From the NCBI GenBank assembly GCA_034008185.1, contig CM067082.1:7610984-7674983 (forward strand): DNA of 64,000 nt. The letters run 5' to 3'. Below the pieces are notes generated by a model. That model ran no database searches. It worked only from the letters and a program-made list of their open reading frames with translations, and was not told the DNA's origin. The position numbers and the translations under genes were made by a program. Of this stretch, positions 12,661-21,940 are shown piece by piece. Positions within the stretch are counted from its first letter, which is position 1. Each line of letters starts with the position of its first letter. The stretch comes from Gorsachius magnificus. Taxonomy: Eukaryota > Chordata > Aves > Pelecaniformes > Ardeidae.

Positions 12661-13087
12661 AATACCAAATCTGGTCACCACAGAAGTAGATGAGACATCC
12701 TCACCTAGCCATCTCATCATCCAAATAAAACATGTGCAACAAAAGGTACTCAAAAAAAAAAAAAAAAGGATCAAAGAGAAATTAAATATAGCAAGGTTAT
12801 TTATGAAGAACAAAGAGAATAAAAAGGTGATACATGAAGTTGCAGGAAAGCAAGTCAAACAACACTTCAGTTTTTTTCCTTTACTGTGCAAGAAGAAACT
12901 GGAAAAAAAATGAAATCTGAAAAAAGAAAAATATTTGGAAATTGTTTTTTCCCCATATAATTAAGGAGAAGGAAGTAATTGAGTGTGAAGTTATACCGAT
13001 TCTACATAGTGAAACTAAATCACAGGTGGACTCTTGCCAGGCACATTTGATTTACTAGTACTGATGAAACTTATGTGGGTTCTTAAT
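12661..13087. other. Gap with A16 run
   Basis: Non-coding. An A16 run sits at 12752-12767. The bases just after the LTR could be retroviral internal sequence or plain flank; no primer-binding site was confirmed. Confidence 0.5.
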
Positions 13088-13410
13088 ATAACGGAAAGAT
13101 GGGGAAAATCTTTTTAGTAGGGCCAGCTGTGACAGGACAAGGGGTAATGGTTTTAAACTAAAACAGGGTAGATTTAGACTGGATATAAGGAGGAAATTCT
13201 TTACAACGAGGGTGGTGAAACACTGGAACGGGTTGCCCAGAGAGGTGGTGGAGGCCCCATCCCTGGGAACATTCAAGGCCAGGTTGGATGGGGCTCTGAG
13301 CAACCTGATCTAGTTAGTGGTGTCCCTGCTCACTGCAGGGGGTTTGGACTAGATGACCTCTAGGGGTCCCTTCCAACCCAAAACATTCTATGATTCTATG
13401 ATTCTATGAA
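13088..13410 (+). mobile_element. Short CR1 3' end (copy B)
   Basis: Plus-strand 3' end of a CR1: the tail of the ORF2 C-terminus ([28 protein letters not shown] type), the short 3' UTR with TGCTCACTGCAGGGGG, and a tail of three ATTCTATG units at about 13386-13410. 5'-truncated after about 320 bases. It closely matches the first 330 bases of copy C, read on the other strand. Confidence 0.92.
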
Positions 13411-13768
13411 TATTGAGTATTCCTTAATATTAAGTATTCCACCTCTGCCTTGTGATGAACATTCAGTGAAAGTCATCAAGACCTCTGCTGAACAAAATTA
13501 TCTCCTTAGAAACTCTGATGCTGTGTAGAAGGAACATAATTTCCAATTCTCAAGACATACTCCCTGCTCCCCCATAAAAGCTTTTTATCTGGCAGTCAGG
13601 ATCAGTGAGGCAGGAGCTTCTCTCCCTCTCCAGCATGGCAGCGCAAAGAACGACTAGTCTAGGGACAAGTCATCCCAACCAGGATGAAGAGGCAGACAAA
13701 ATATTCCATAAGCAGCTGGGAGAAGTCTCACAATTGATAGCCCTTTTTCTCATGAGGGATTTCAACTT
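13411..13768. other. Spacer between inverted CR1 copies
   Basis: 358 bases of unique sequence between the two CR1 tails. No gene seen. Confidence 0.6.
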
Positions 13769-14983
13769 AGAATCATAGAATCATAGAATGTTTTGGATTG
13801 GAAGGGACCCCTAGAGGTCATCTAGTCCAACCCCCCTGCAGTGAGCAGGGACACCGCTAACCAGATCACGTTAACTCGATCAGGTTGCTCAGAGTCCCAT
13901 CCAACCTGGCCTCGAATGTTTCCAGGGATGGGGCCTCCACCACCTCTCTGGGCAACCTGTTCCAGTGTTTCACCACCCTCGTTGTAAAGAATTTCTTCCT
14001 TATATCCAGTCTAAACCTACCCTGCTTCAGTTTAAAACCATTACCCCTTGTCCTGTCACAGCTGGCCCTACTAAAAAGATTGTCCCCATCTTTCCTATAG
14101 GCCCCCTTTAGAAACTGAAAGGACGTAATCAGGTCTCCCCGCAGCCTTCTCTTCTCCAGGCTGAACAACCCCAACTCTCTCAGCCTGTCCTCATAGGAGA
14201 GGTGCTCCAGCCCTCGGATCATTTTTGTAGCCCTCCTCTGTACCCGCTCCAACAGTTCCATGTCCTCCTTGTGCTGAGGGCTCCAGAGCTGGACGCAGTA
14301 CTCCAGGTGAGGTCTCACCAGAGCAGAGTAGAGGGGCAGAATCACCTCCCTCGACCTGCTGGCCACGCTTCTCTTGATGCAGCCCAGAGTACAGTTGGCC
14401 TTCTGGGCTGCCAGCACATATTGCCGGCTCATGTCCAGCTTTTCATCCACCAGCACCAAGTCCCTCTCGGCAGGGCTGCTCTCGATCCTTTCTTCCCCCA
14501 GCCTGTACTGATACCGGGGGTTACCCTGACCCAGGTGCATGACCTTGCACTTGGCCTTGTTCAACCTCATGAGGTTCACACAGGCCCACCTCTCTAGCCT
14601 GTTCAGGTCTGTCTGGATGACATCCCGTCCTTCTGGTGTGTCAACCGCACCAGTCAGTTTGGTGTCATCCGCAAACTTGCTGAGGGTGCACTCGATGTCA
14701 CTGTCTGAGTCATTGATGAATGTATTAAACAGCACCGGTCCCAGTACGGACCCCTGAGAGACACCACTTGTCACTGGTCTCCATCCGGACATTGAGCCAT
14801 TGACCACTACCCTCTGGATGTGACCATCCAGCCAGTTCCTTATCCACCGAACAGTCCACCCATCAAATCCATAGCTCTCCAATTTAGAGAGAAGGATGTT
14901 GTGGGGGACCATGTCAAAGGCTTTGCAGAAGTCCAGATAGATGACATCCATTGGTTTTCCTTTGTCCACTGTTGTTGTCACAA
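13769..14983 (-). mobile_element. Young CR1 LINE, 5'-truncated (copy C)
   Basis: Minus-strand CR1. The 3' tail is at the left (AATCATAGAATCATAGAATG, 13771-13790) and the truncated 5' end is near 14983, just upstream of RT motif A. It carries an uninterrupted reading frame for the C-terminal RT half (listed separately), which implies a recent insertion. Compared with copy B it has a small insertion near 13857-13880 that extends the C-terminus by a few residues. A 30-base tandem duplication lies just outside its 5' border. Confidence 0.93.
13866..14981 (-). CDS. CR1 ORF2 fragment: reverse transcriptase palm to C-terminus, intact frame
   Basis: 371 codons open from ATG at 14981 to a TGA at 13866-13868. 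Order of parts: motif A ([11 protein letters not shown], catalytic Asp at residue 17), motif B ([11 protein letters not shown], residues 75-85), motif C FADD (residues 103-106, both Asp present), the primer-grip and thumb region, then the CR1 C-terminal domain (TRGNGFKLK near 311-319, [10 protein letters not shown] near 323-332, [12 protein letters not shown] near 338-349). A full CR1 ORF2 is roughly 900-1000 residues, with an N-terminal AP-like endonuclease (EN) and the RT fingers. Those are absent because of the 5' truncation, so the ATG is not the natural start. One residue appears to be missing at the usual DLGVLVD motif (here DLVLVD). Known role of the family: target-primed reverse transcription of the LINE RNA in the nucleus. 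Without endonuclease it should not move by itself. Expression is not shown. Confidence 0.85.
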   Translation of the reverse strand: MTTTVDKGKPMDVIYLDFCKAFDMVPHNILLSKLESYGFDGWTVRWIRNWLDGHIQRVVVNGSMSGWRPVTSGVSQGSVLGPVLFNTFINDSDSDIECTLSKFADDTKLTGAVDTPEGRDVIQTDLNRLERWACVNLMRLNKAKCKVMHLGQGNPRYQYRLGEERIESSPAERDLVLVDEKLDMSRQYVLAAQKANCTLGCIKRSVASRSREVILPLYSALVRPHLEYCVQLWSPQHKEDMELLERVQRRATKMIRGLEHLSYEDRLRELGLFSLEKRRLRGDLITSFQFLKGAYRKDGDNLFSRASCDRTRGNGFKLKQGRFRLDIRKKFFTTRVVKHWNRLPREVVEAPSLETFEARLDGTLSNLIELT

Positions 14984-15015
14984 TTTTTTTATTTTTCCTA
15001 ATCTCTAAAATTTTT

Positions 15016-15074
15016 CCTAATGTCTAAGTGGGTATGTCTAGGGCACCTAATGTCTAATGGGTATGTCTAGGGCA
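15016..15074. repeat. 30-base tandem duplication
   Basis: Two units beginning CCTAATGTCTAA and ending GGGTATGTCTAGGGCA: 15016-15045 and 15046-15074. The second differs by one missing G. It lies about 30 bases outside the truncated 5' end of CR1 copy C. Confidence 0.9.
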
Positions 15075-15799
15075 CCGACCAGTTTTGGAGAAAGTAGATG
15101 TCTGAAACTGGGTAGATCGTGACTTTGAAGTAGCCATTTTCCTTAATTTACCATAAAGGGAATGTAAGGGACTGGGTTAAAGCTCAAGGAGATGAATCCA
15201 TCCTTGGTGATTTCTGGATGCCAACCTGGCCTCTTCCTGACATACCTTTGTAGAGGTATGATCCTATAGAAACTGCATTGCTTGCAGCACTGTCTCACTT
15301 CTAACATTTATTCCTGGAGTACAAAGCTCAACATCAGTATATATAAGCAGTTTGACCTTATGAATAATTTAGGCAATAGAGTTTTTAACCAGTAATTCGA
15401 GTATTTACTGGTCATAAAGATGTTATCTGTCCAAAATATGTCCTCAGGCTTGAGCATGCCTCTGGTTTATAAGGAACCTGGCTAGTCTGGTGTATGGGTA
15501 CATGCATACAAAGATGATGGCCCAATGAATAGTAAGGAAGAAAAGAAACTTCATTGAGATAAAGAAATGTGAAATTTTAAAAGTAGAGAAAAACATCTCA
15601 TCCTGAAGTCCAATAAGAAGACTGATCAGCAGATCTTGATGATTCAGCTAGGTCCTGTTTGCAAATCTATTTGAAGTTTACATTAACAGAGGAAAGGTTT
15701 ATCCCCAGGGATTCTTCTTTAGAGTCTCTACAAACAATATTCTACAGCTGAAATAAAATGATGACACTTGGGACTGATGCTATCACTTGAGAAATACAA
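15075..15799. other. Gene-free stretch
   Basis: AT-rich, no recognised element until CR1 copy D begins. Confidence 0.5.
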
Positions 15800-18194
15800 C
15801 TGCATCAGATACCTCTTGGAAATACAATACAGCGGAGAGGAAACAGTCTAGGAGTGTGTGGAAGCTAACATCCTGACACAGCTGGTGAGTGAACCAAAAG
15901 GAAGGCTGGGTCTGTTGTTTATGAACAGAGAGGGACTTGTGGGTGATGTGATGCTTGGAGGCCATCTTGAACACAGTGATCACATGACAAGAGTTTTCAA
16001 TTCTTAGGGAAGTAAGGACGGTGGTTGGCAGAACCACCACCTTGGACTTCTGGAGGGCAGACTTTGGCCTGTTTAGGAGCCTGGTTGACAGAATCCCTTG
16101 GGAGGCAGTCCTGAAAGGCAAAGGAGTCCAGGAAGGCTGGACATTCTTCAAGAACAAAATCCTAAAGGTGCAGAAGCAGGCCGTCCCAATATACCAAAAG
16201 ATGAGCTGATGGGGAGGAAGACTGGCCTGGCTGAACAGAGAGCTTTGGTTGAAATGCAAGAAGAAAAGGAGATTTTATGACCTTTGGAAGAAGGGGCAGG
16301 TAACACAGGAGGAATACAAAGATGCTATGAGGTTACGCAGAGAAAAAATTAGAAGGGCCAAAGCCCAACTTGAACTTAATCTGTTTACTGCTGTAAAAGG
16401 TAATAAAAAATATTTCTATAAATATAGAAACAACAAAAGGAGGGCTAAGAAGAATCTCCATGCTTTATTGGATTCAGAGGGGGAAACAAAGTGACAAAGG
16501 ATGAGAAAAAGGCTGAGGTACTTAATGCTGCCTTTGTCTCAGTCTTAAATAGTAGGAACAGTTGTTCTCCAGCTACCCAGCCCCCTGAGCTGGAAGACCT
16601 TGATGGGAAGGAAAATGAAGCTCCCATAATCCAAGGGGAAATGGTTAGTGACCTGCTACACAAAAGTCTATGGGGCCGGATGGGATCCACCCAAGGGTAC
16701 AGAGGGAACTGGCGGAAGTGCTCACCATGCCACTTTCAAACCTTTAACAGCAGTCCTGGCTAACTGGGGACGCCCCAGTTGACTGGAGGTTAGCAAATGT
16801 GACATCTATCTGCAAGAAGGGCCAGAAGGAGGATCTAGGGAACTACAGGCCTGTCAGTCTGACCTCGGTACTGGGAAAGGTTATGGAGTGGTTCATCCTG
16901 ATCGCCATCATGCGGCATGATGGAAAACCAGGGGATCATGCCCAGTCAGCATTGGTTTTTAAAAGGGAGGTCCTGCTTGGCTGAATTGATCTCCTTCTAT
17001 GACAAGGTGACCTAGTTAGTAGATGAGGGAAAGGCTGTGTATGTTGTCTACCTAGACTTTACTAAATCTTTAGACACTTTCCCACAGCATTCTCTTGGAG
17101 AAACTGGATGCTCATGGCTTGGATGGGCGTGCTCTTTTCTGGGTAAAAAACTAGCTGGATAGCTAAGCACAAAGTGTTGTGGTGAATGGAGTTAAATTCA
17201 GTTGGCGCCGGTCACAAGCGGTTTTCCGCAGGGCTCAGTACTGGGGCCAGTTCTGTTCAAAATCTTTATCAATGATCTGGACAAGAGGATTGAGTGTGCC
17301 CTTAGTAAGTTTGCAGATGACACCAAATGGGCAAGAGTGTTTATGTGCTTGAGGGTAGGAAGGTTCTACAGAGAGATCTGGACAGGCTGGGTTGATGGCC
17401 TGAGGCCAACTGTACGATGTTCAATGAGGCTCAGTGCCGGGTCCTGCACCTGGATCACTACAACCCCATGCAACACTACAGGCTTGGGGAAGAATGGCTG
17501 GAAAGCTGCCTGGTGTAAAGAAGACCTGAGGGAATTTGCTGACAGCCAGCTGAGTATGAGCCAGCAGTTTGCCCAGATGGTGAGAAGGCCAACAGCATCC
17601 TGGCTTGTATCAAGAATAGTGTGACCAGCAGGAGAAGGGAAGTGATTGTCCTCCTGTACTCAGCACTGGTGAGGCAAAACCTTGAATACCATGTTCAGTT
17701 TTGGTCCCCTCACTACAAGAAAGATATTGAGGTGCTTGAGGGAATGTCCAAAGAAGGGCAATTGAGGTGGTGAAGGGTCTGGAGCACAAGTCTTATGAGG
17801 AGCAGCTGAGGGAACTGGGGTTGTTTAGCATTGAGAAAAGGAGGCTGAGGGGAGACCTCATCACCCTCTACAACTGCCTGAAAGTATGCTGTCATGAGGT
17901 GTGTGTTGGTCTCTTCTCCCAAGTAGCAAGAGATATGACAAAGGGAAATGGTCTCAAGTTACACCGGGGGATATTTAGGTTGGACATTAGGAAAAATTTC
18001 TTTACCAAAAGGGTTGTTAAGCATTGGAACTGGCTGCCCAGACCTCCCCATCCCTGGAGGTGTTTAAAAGATGTCTAGATGTGGTGCTTAGGGACATGGT
18101 TTAGTGTGGACTTGGCAGTCATAGGCTAACAGTTGGACATGGTGTTCTTAAAAGTGTTTTCCAACCTAAATGATTCTGTGATTATATGATTCTA
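15800..18194 (+). mobile_element. Long CR1 LINE of a second lineage (copy D)
   Basis: Plus-strand CR1 covering the end of the endonuclease region, the linker, the complete RT and the C-terminus, with the 3' end at the tail ATGATTCTGTGATTATATGATTC (about 18169-18194). Its 3' UTR (GACATGGTTTAGTGTGGACTTGG type) differs from copies B, C and H but matches the fragment at the right end of the window, so two CR1 subfamilies are present. The left border is approximate: matching starts near GGAAATACAATACAGCGGAG (15809-15828). Confidence 0.9.
15860..18081 (+). pseudogene. CR1 ORF2 pseudogene in copy D
   Basis: Readable stretches, in different frames: the linker (LWLKCKKKRRFYDLWKKGQ type, 16240-16300), the Lys-rich AKAQLELNL segment (16355-16380), RT fingers [17 protein letters not shown] (about 16841-16891), motif A YLDFTKSLD (about 17050-17075), motif [15 protein letters not shown] (about 17214-17255), motif C KFADDTK (about 17305-17325), and the C-terminal [19 protein letters not shown] block (about 17807-17865). 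Frameshifts and stops (for example between 16494 and 16799, and between motif A and motif B) break the frame. Motif C keeps both Asp residues, but no continuous protein can be made. Expected role of the intact family: LINE reverse transcriptase. Confidence 0.85.
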
Positions 18195-18287
18195 AGTCAA
18201 AGGACTGATACTAGTAATAGCTTATCTGCCTCCCTAAGATGAAAAGAAAAGATGAAGTGGGACCTCAGTGGGGTGGTTGTCAGGGCC

Positions 18288-19102
18288 ACAATTTATTTGT
18301 ATGGCATGGTTTTGGTAGTGCGAGGGCTAGAGAGGAGGATTCTGTGAGAAGCTGCTGGAAGCTTCCCCCGTGTCCGACAGAGCCAATGCCAGCCACCTCC
18401 AAGGCACACCCACCGCTGACCAAGGCCAAGCCCATCAGCAGCAGTGGTAGTCCCTCTGGGATAACATTTTTAAGAAGAGGAAAAAAAAAGCTGCCAACTG
18501 AAGATGAAGAAAGAAGTGAGAATATATGAGAGGAGCAGCCCTGCAGCCCCCCCAGGCCAGTGGCGCAGAAGGGCAGGAGGGGCTCCAGGCGCCGGAGCAG
18601 AGATTCCCCTCAGCCCCTGGGGCAGCCCATGGTGGGGCAGGCTGTGTCCCTGCAGCACAGGGAGGCCCACAGGGGAGCAGATCCCCACCTGCAGCCTGGG
18701 GAGGCCCACCACGGGCGGAGAGGAAGAGCCCCCTGGGAAGGAAGAAGCAGCAGAGACAGCGTGGAATGAACTGACCCCAACACCCATTCCTCATCCCCCT
18801 GTGCTATTTGGGAGGAAGAGGTAGAGAAAATCAGGAGTAAAGTTATGCCCAGAAAGTAGAGAGGGTTGGGGGGGAAGGTGTTTCTCATTCTCCTACTCTG
18901 AATTAATTGGTAATAAATCAAACTGATTTCCCCAAGTCGAGTCTGTTTTGCCTGCGACAGTAATTGGTGAGTGATCTCTCCCTGTCCTTATCTTGACCTA
19001 TGAGCCTTTCATTACATTTTTTCTCCCTTGGTTTGCTGAGAAGAGGAGTGATAGAGCGACTTTGGTGGGCACCTGGCATCCAGCCAGGGTCAACCCAACA
19101 CA
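18288..19102 (+). mobile_element. Retroviral LTR, near full length
   Basis: About 815 bases. The left part has ATGGCATGGTTTTGGTAG (18301-18318), GGAAGCTTCCCCC and CGACAGAGCCAATGCC. The centre is rich in CTGCAGCC and GCCCA modules, then comes a polypurine/G-rich block, TTGGTAATAAATCAAACTGA (18908-18927) and TTTTGCCTGCGACAGTAATTGG. The right end is GCCAGGGTCAACCCAACACA (19083-19102). This matches, from memory, an abundant LTR of bird endogenous retroviruses. The left border is uncertain by about 10 bases because the first bases are mutated. No target duplication was found and no retroviral internal region is attached. AATAAA at 18913-18918 could serve as its polyadenylation signal. Overlapping 60-119-codon frames inside are composition artefacts. 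Confidence 0.82.
18913..18918 (+). terminator. AATAAA hexamer in LTR
   Basis: Canonical polyadenylation hexamer in the position expected near the R region of the LTR. Use is inferred. Confidence 0.35.
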
Positions 19103-21454
19103 GAGAGAAAGCTGCATCACAGCTAATCAATATTCTCAGAGTTCTGTTTTCTCTGGTTTCCGCCCCTGCAATTACTGCAAGCATGCTCTGAAGTGCTAAC
19201 TCTGAGTGAAAGAGAAGGATTGTGGCTCATCACCCGAGCAATGGTGTGGGTTGTACAAAGCCTTCTGGAGGAGATGATTCATCCTGACACCTATGTTAGC
19301 ATGATGATATGTTTTTCCAGAGATGTCCCGAGCACTTTACCAAGTGCCAATCTTGTTCCTTGGAAAGACTTTAAATAAACTGGGTCAGGCAAAAGTCAGT
19401 CTGGTGTCTAGAGAAATATGACAAGGTCTGGGCAGTGATATCCTGTCTGGAAGAAGTGGATAGAGCATGATTGGAACAGTTTGCATGTGTATGCCTGTGT
19501 CTGAGCAGGCAGATGAGTGGGAGTCGGAAACTGTTGTCTCTGTCCCTTACGGGTCAGACTGAGCCATCCCAGGATAACCCACCCTTCTCCAGGCCGCTTC
19601 TTTGACCTGTGCTAAGTTCTCTGTGGTTTACCTTGGGGTCCTGTGCCTGAAGAGTGTCAGCAGTGACCCTCAGGCTGGGGAACTGTAAGGAGCAGGCCTG
19701 TCATGAGACGGACTGGACACATCAGTGGGGTCCTTACACCCTGTATGTAAACAGAAAGAATGCCTCTGCTTTCCTTGTATCTGTGTGTAGTGGTTAGCAT
19801 CTTCAAAATTATGTGGCATGCTACTCTTTGGAAGGAGAGAAGTGTGGACCTCAGCTGGCACCAGCAATGGCCATGTGCATTAACTTCCACAGCTCACAAA
19901 GCCTGCAGGCTGTGCACAACCATAATGCCGATTTCCAGGAAATTATCTCACTGCTGTTCCTCACGAGACAGTTCAGCTGGTCTCCAGGCACACTTAGATC
20001 TGTCAGTAACTCAGGTCTGATTCCTTGACTGGCAATATCAGAGCTGGTGCCACCAAAAAGTGAAACCTCGTCTCTCAAAGCCAAAGAAACATGGGTGTGA
20101 GAGGTGTTCTGTTGTGTCTGTGGAATTTAGCAAGACTGGCTGTGGTCACACATTTTACAAAAACTAGAGTTGTGCCCAGGATTGCTGTGGTTTTGAGGTA
20201 ACATGACTATCCCAGTAAATGACCTGATGGGATGCTCTACATGTGCCTGAGTTTTCAAAAACCAAGGCAGCAGGATGAAGTAGGAGAATATGGTTGTATT
20301 CTGACATGCAGCTAACTTGAACTATTCAGTTCTAGGTTATCAGAGAAGTTCGTCATCTTCCTTCAGGAATGAACTGAAGAGCATGGTCAGGGCTGGCTTG
20401 ACTTGCCCTTTGGCATGATAGTTAGAATGCTTTTATTTTTCTGACCATGCTCCAAAAGCTGCAAGTGTGGCTAGCCAAAGGGTACTACAACAAATAGTAC
20501 TTGTATAGAACAGCATCATTCCAGCCTCAAGTCCAAAATTTGTTGCAAGCCCCGACTTGTTTGTTTGTAGTCACCAAGCACCATTGACCCCTTGCAATGA
20601 ATACAAACAATTTTTATTCAGTAAAGTTTGACTGTAATGTCTCTCTTCATTATTCATTTTGATTAATGATTTTTACAGAGTAGGAACATTTGGGGAAAAT
20701 ATTCTCTTGTCTTTTCCTCAGTTAATGTTTGTTGCTTGTTAAAAATCATGCACATCAGATATATCTGCCAAACACTCTACCTGTAGCAAAGCCTTCACAG
20801 GTACTGCCTTAAATAATGCATGTCGATATGACGATTTAGAGTGCAAAGGTAACTGAATCAGAAGAATCAGAATGATGCATTTAAACATGGATAATTTTAG
20901 CTAAAATACCTGTACTGCACTTGCTAACAAGGAGGTAGTTTGGATTAAAATATACCGCCTAGTTTTGGGCTCAAGTACTTTAAAACCAGGGTAATAAATC
21001 AGAGACATAGACTATGTAAATAGGTAGGTCAAAGACTAATCCTACCTACAGAATTTTGAGAAACGAAATAAGATAATTAGGAAAAATCAATGGAGAGTTT
21101 TAAGATTCACAGTAGTTTCCATTAGTTCTTTTAGACAAATCAATGTCCAAAAATTCTAAAAAACTTATTTGGCATTTTTATCTGCTTTAAATAAAATAGT
21201 CTGAAGTTATTTTGACTTCATTTTAAAATATCCAAAAGTTTTAGAAAGCTAAAATAAGATTTAATGTTTTACATTGGGGTTAAGAAAAGAAATTTAGCTC
21301 ATCCCAGAGGAAATTTCTTGAATGTTTTGATTTTTCAAAATTTTGGTGGACAAAATGTTTATCAGAACAATTTTATATACTCTTTTTCAGGAGTCTGCTC
21401 AAAATAAACATTTATTTGTGTAACAATATATTATGGTGAATATCTTATTCTATG
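19103..21454. other. Gene-free stretch, GC-richer at left
   Basis: 19.35-20.1 kb is richer in G and C than its surroundings and holds several 60-90-codon frames on both strands, none recognised. 20.1-21.4 kb is AT-rich with nothing recognised. Confidence 0.5.
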
Positions 21455-21940
21455 TTGCTGGTGAAAGGTCTGGAAGGAATGTCCTGTGAGGAGCACCTAA
21501 GGACTTTGGGCTTGTGTAGTTTGGAGAAAAGGATGCTGAGAGGTGACCTCTTTGCTCTCTACAGCTTCCTGGGGTGGGGGAGTGGGGAGTGAGGTGCTGA
21601 GTTCTTGTCCCTGGGATCCAGTGACAGGACAAGTGGGAGTGGTTAAAAGCTGCACCAGGAGAGATTCAGACTTGACATTAGGAAGCATTTCTTTACCAAG
21701 AGGGTGGTCAAAGACTGGAACAGGCTTCCTAGAGAGGTGTCCAATGCCTGAAGCCTGTCAGTGTTTAAGAGGCATTTGGACAATGCTCTTAACATGTTTA
21801 ACTTTTGGTCAGCCCTAAAGTGATCAGGCAGTTGGACTGGATGATCATTGTATGTCCCTTCCACCTGAAATATTCTATTCTATTCTATTCTATTCTATTC
21901 TATTCTATTCTATTCTATTCTATTCTTTTTTATTCTTCAC
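21455..21940 (+). mobile_element. CR1 3' fragment of a third type (copy E)
   Basis: Plus-strand ORF2 C-terminus in broken frames: the [25 protein letters not shown] block (about 21508-21570), then [29 protein letters not shown] (about 21665-21740), and the 3' UTR with TTGGACTGGATGATCATTG. The tail has turned into a perfect (TATTC)11 array at 21871-21925, so the usual ATTCTATG unit is replaced by a pentamer. Several stops: dead. Confidence 0.85.
21871..21925. repeat. (TATTC)11 pentanucleotide microsatellite
   Basis: Eleven perfect units followed by a T-rich imperfect piece to about 21936, exactly at the CR1 3' tail. Confidence 0.95.

Noticed and set aside
12446..12913. 155-codon open frame
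   Set aside because: It runs from inside an LTR into an A-rich tract that gives a lysine run; composition explains it.
14202..14597. 131-codon plus-strand frame
   Set aside because: Antisense shadow of the intact CR1 RT frame.
15783..16259. 158-codon minus-strand frame
   Set aside because: Antisense shadow of the CR1 copy D coding region.
18435..18921. Several overlapping 69-119-codon frames on both strands
   Set aside because: All lie in the GC-rich LTR, where stops are scarce.
12271..19102. Provirus bounded by two LTRs
   Set aside because: The interior is CR1 and unique sequence with no gag, pol or env, and the two LTRs differ strongly in internal structure.
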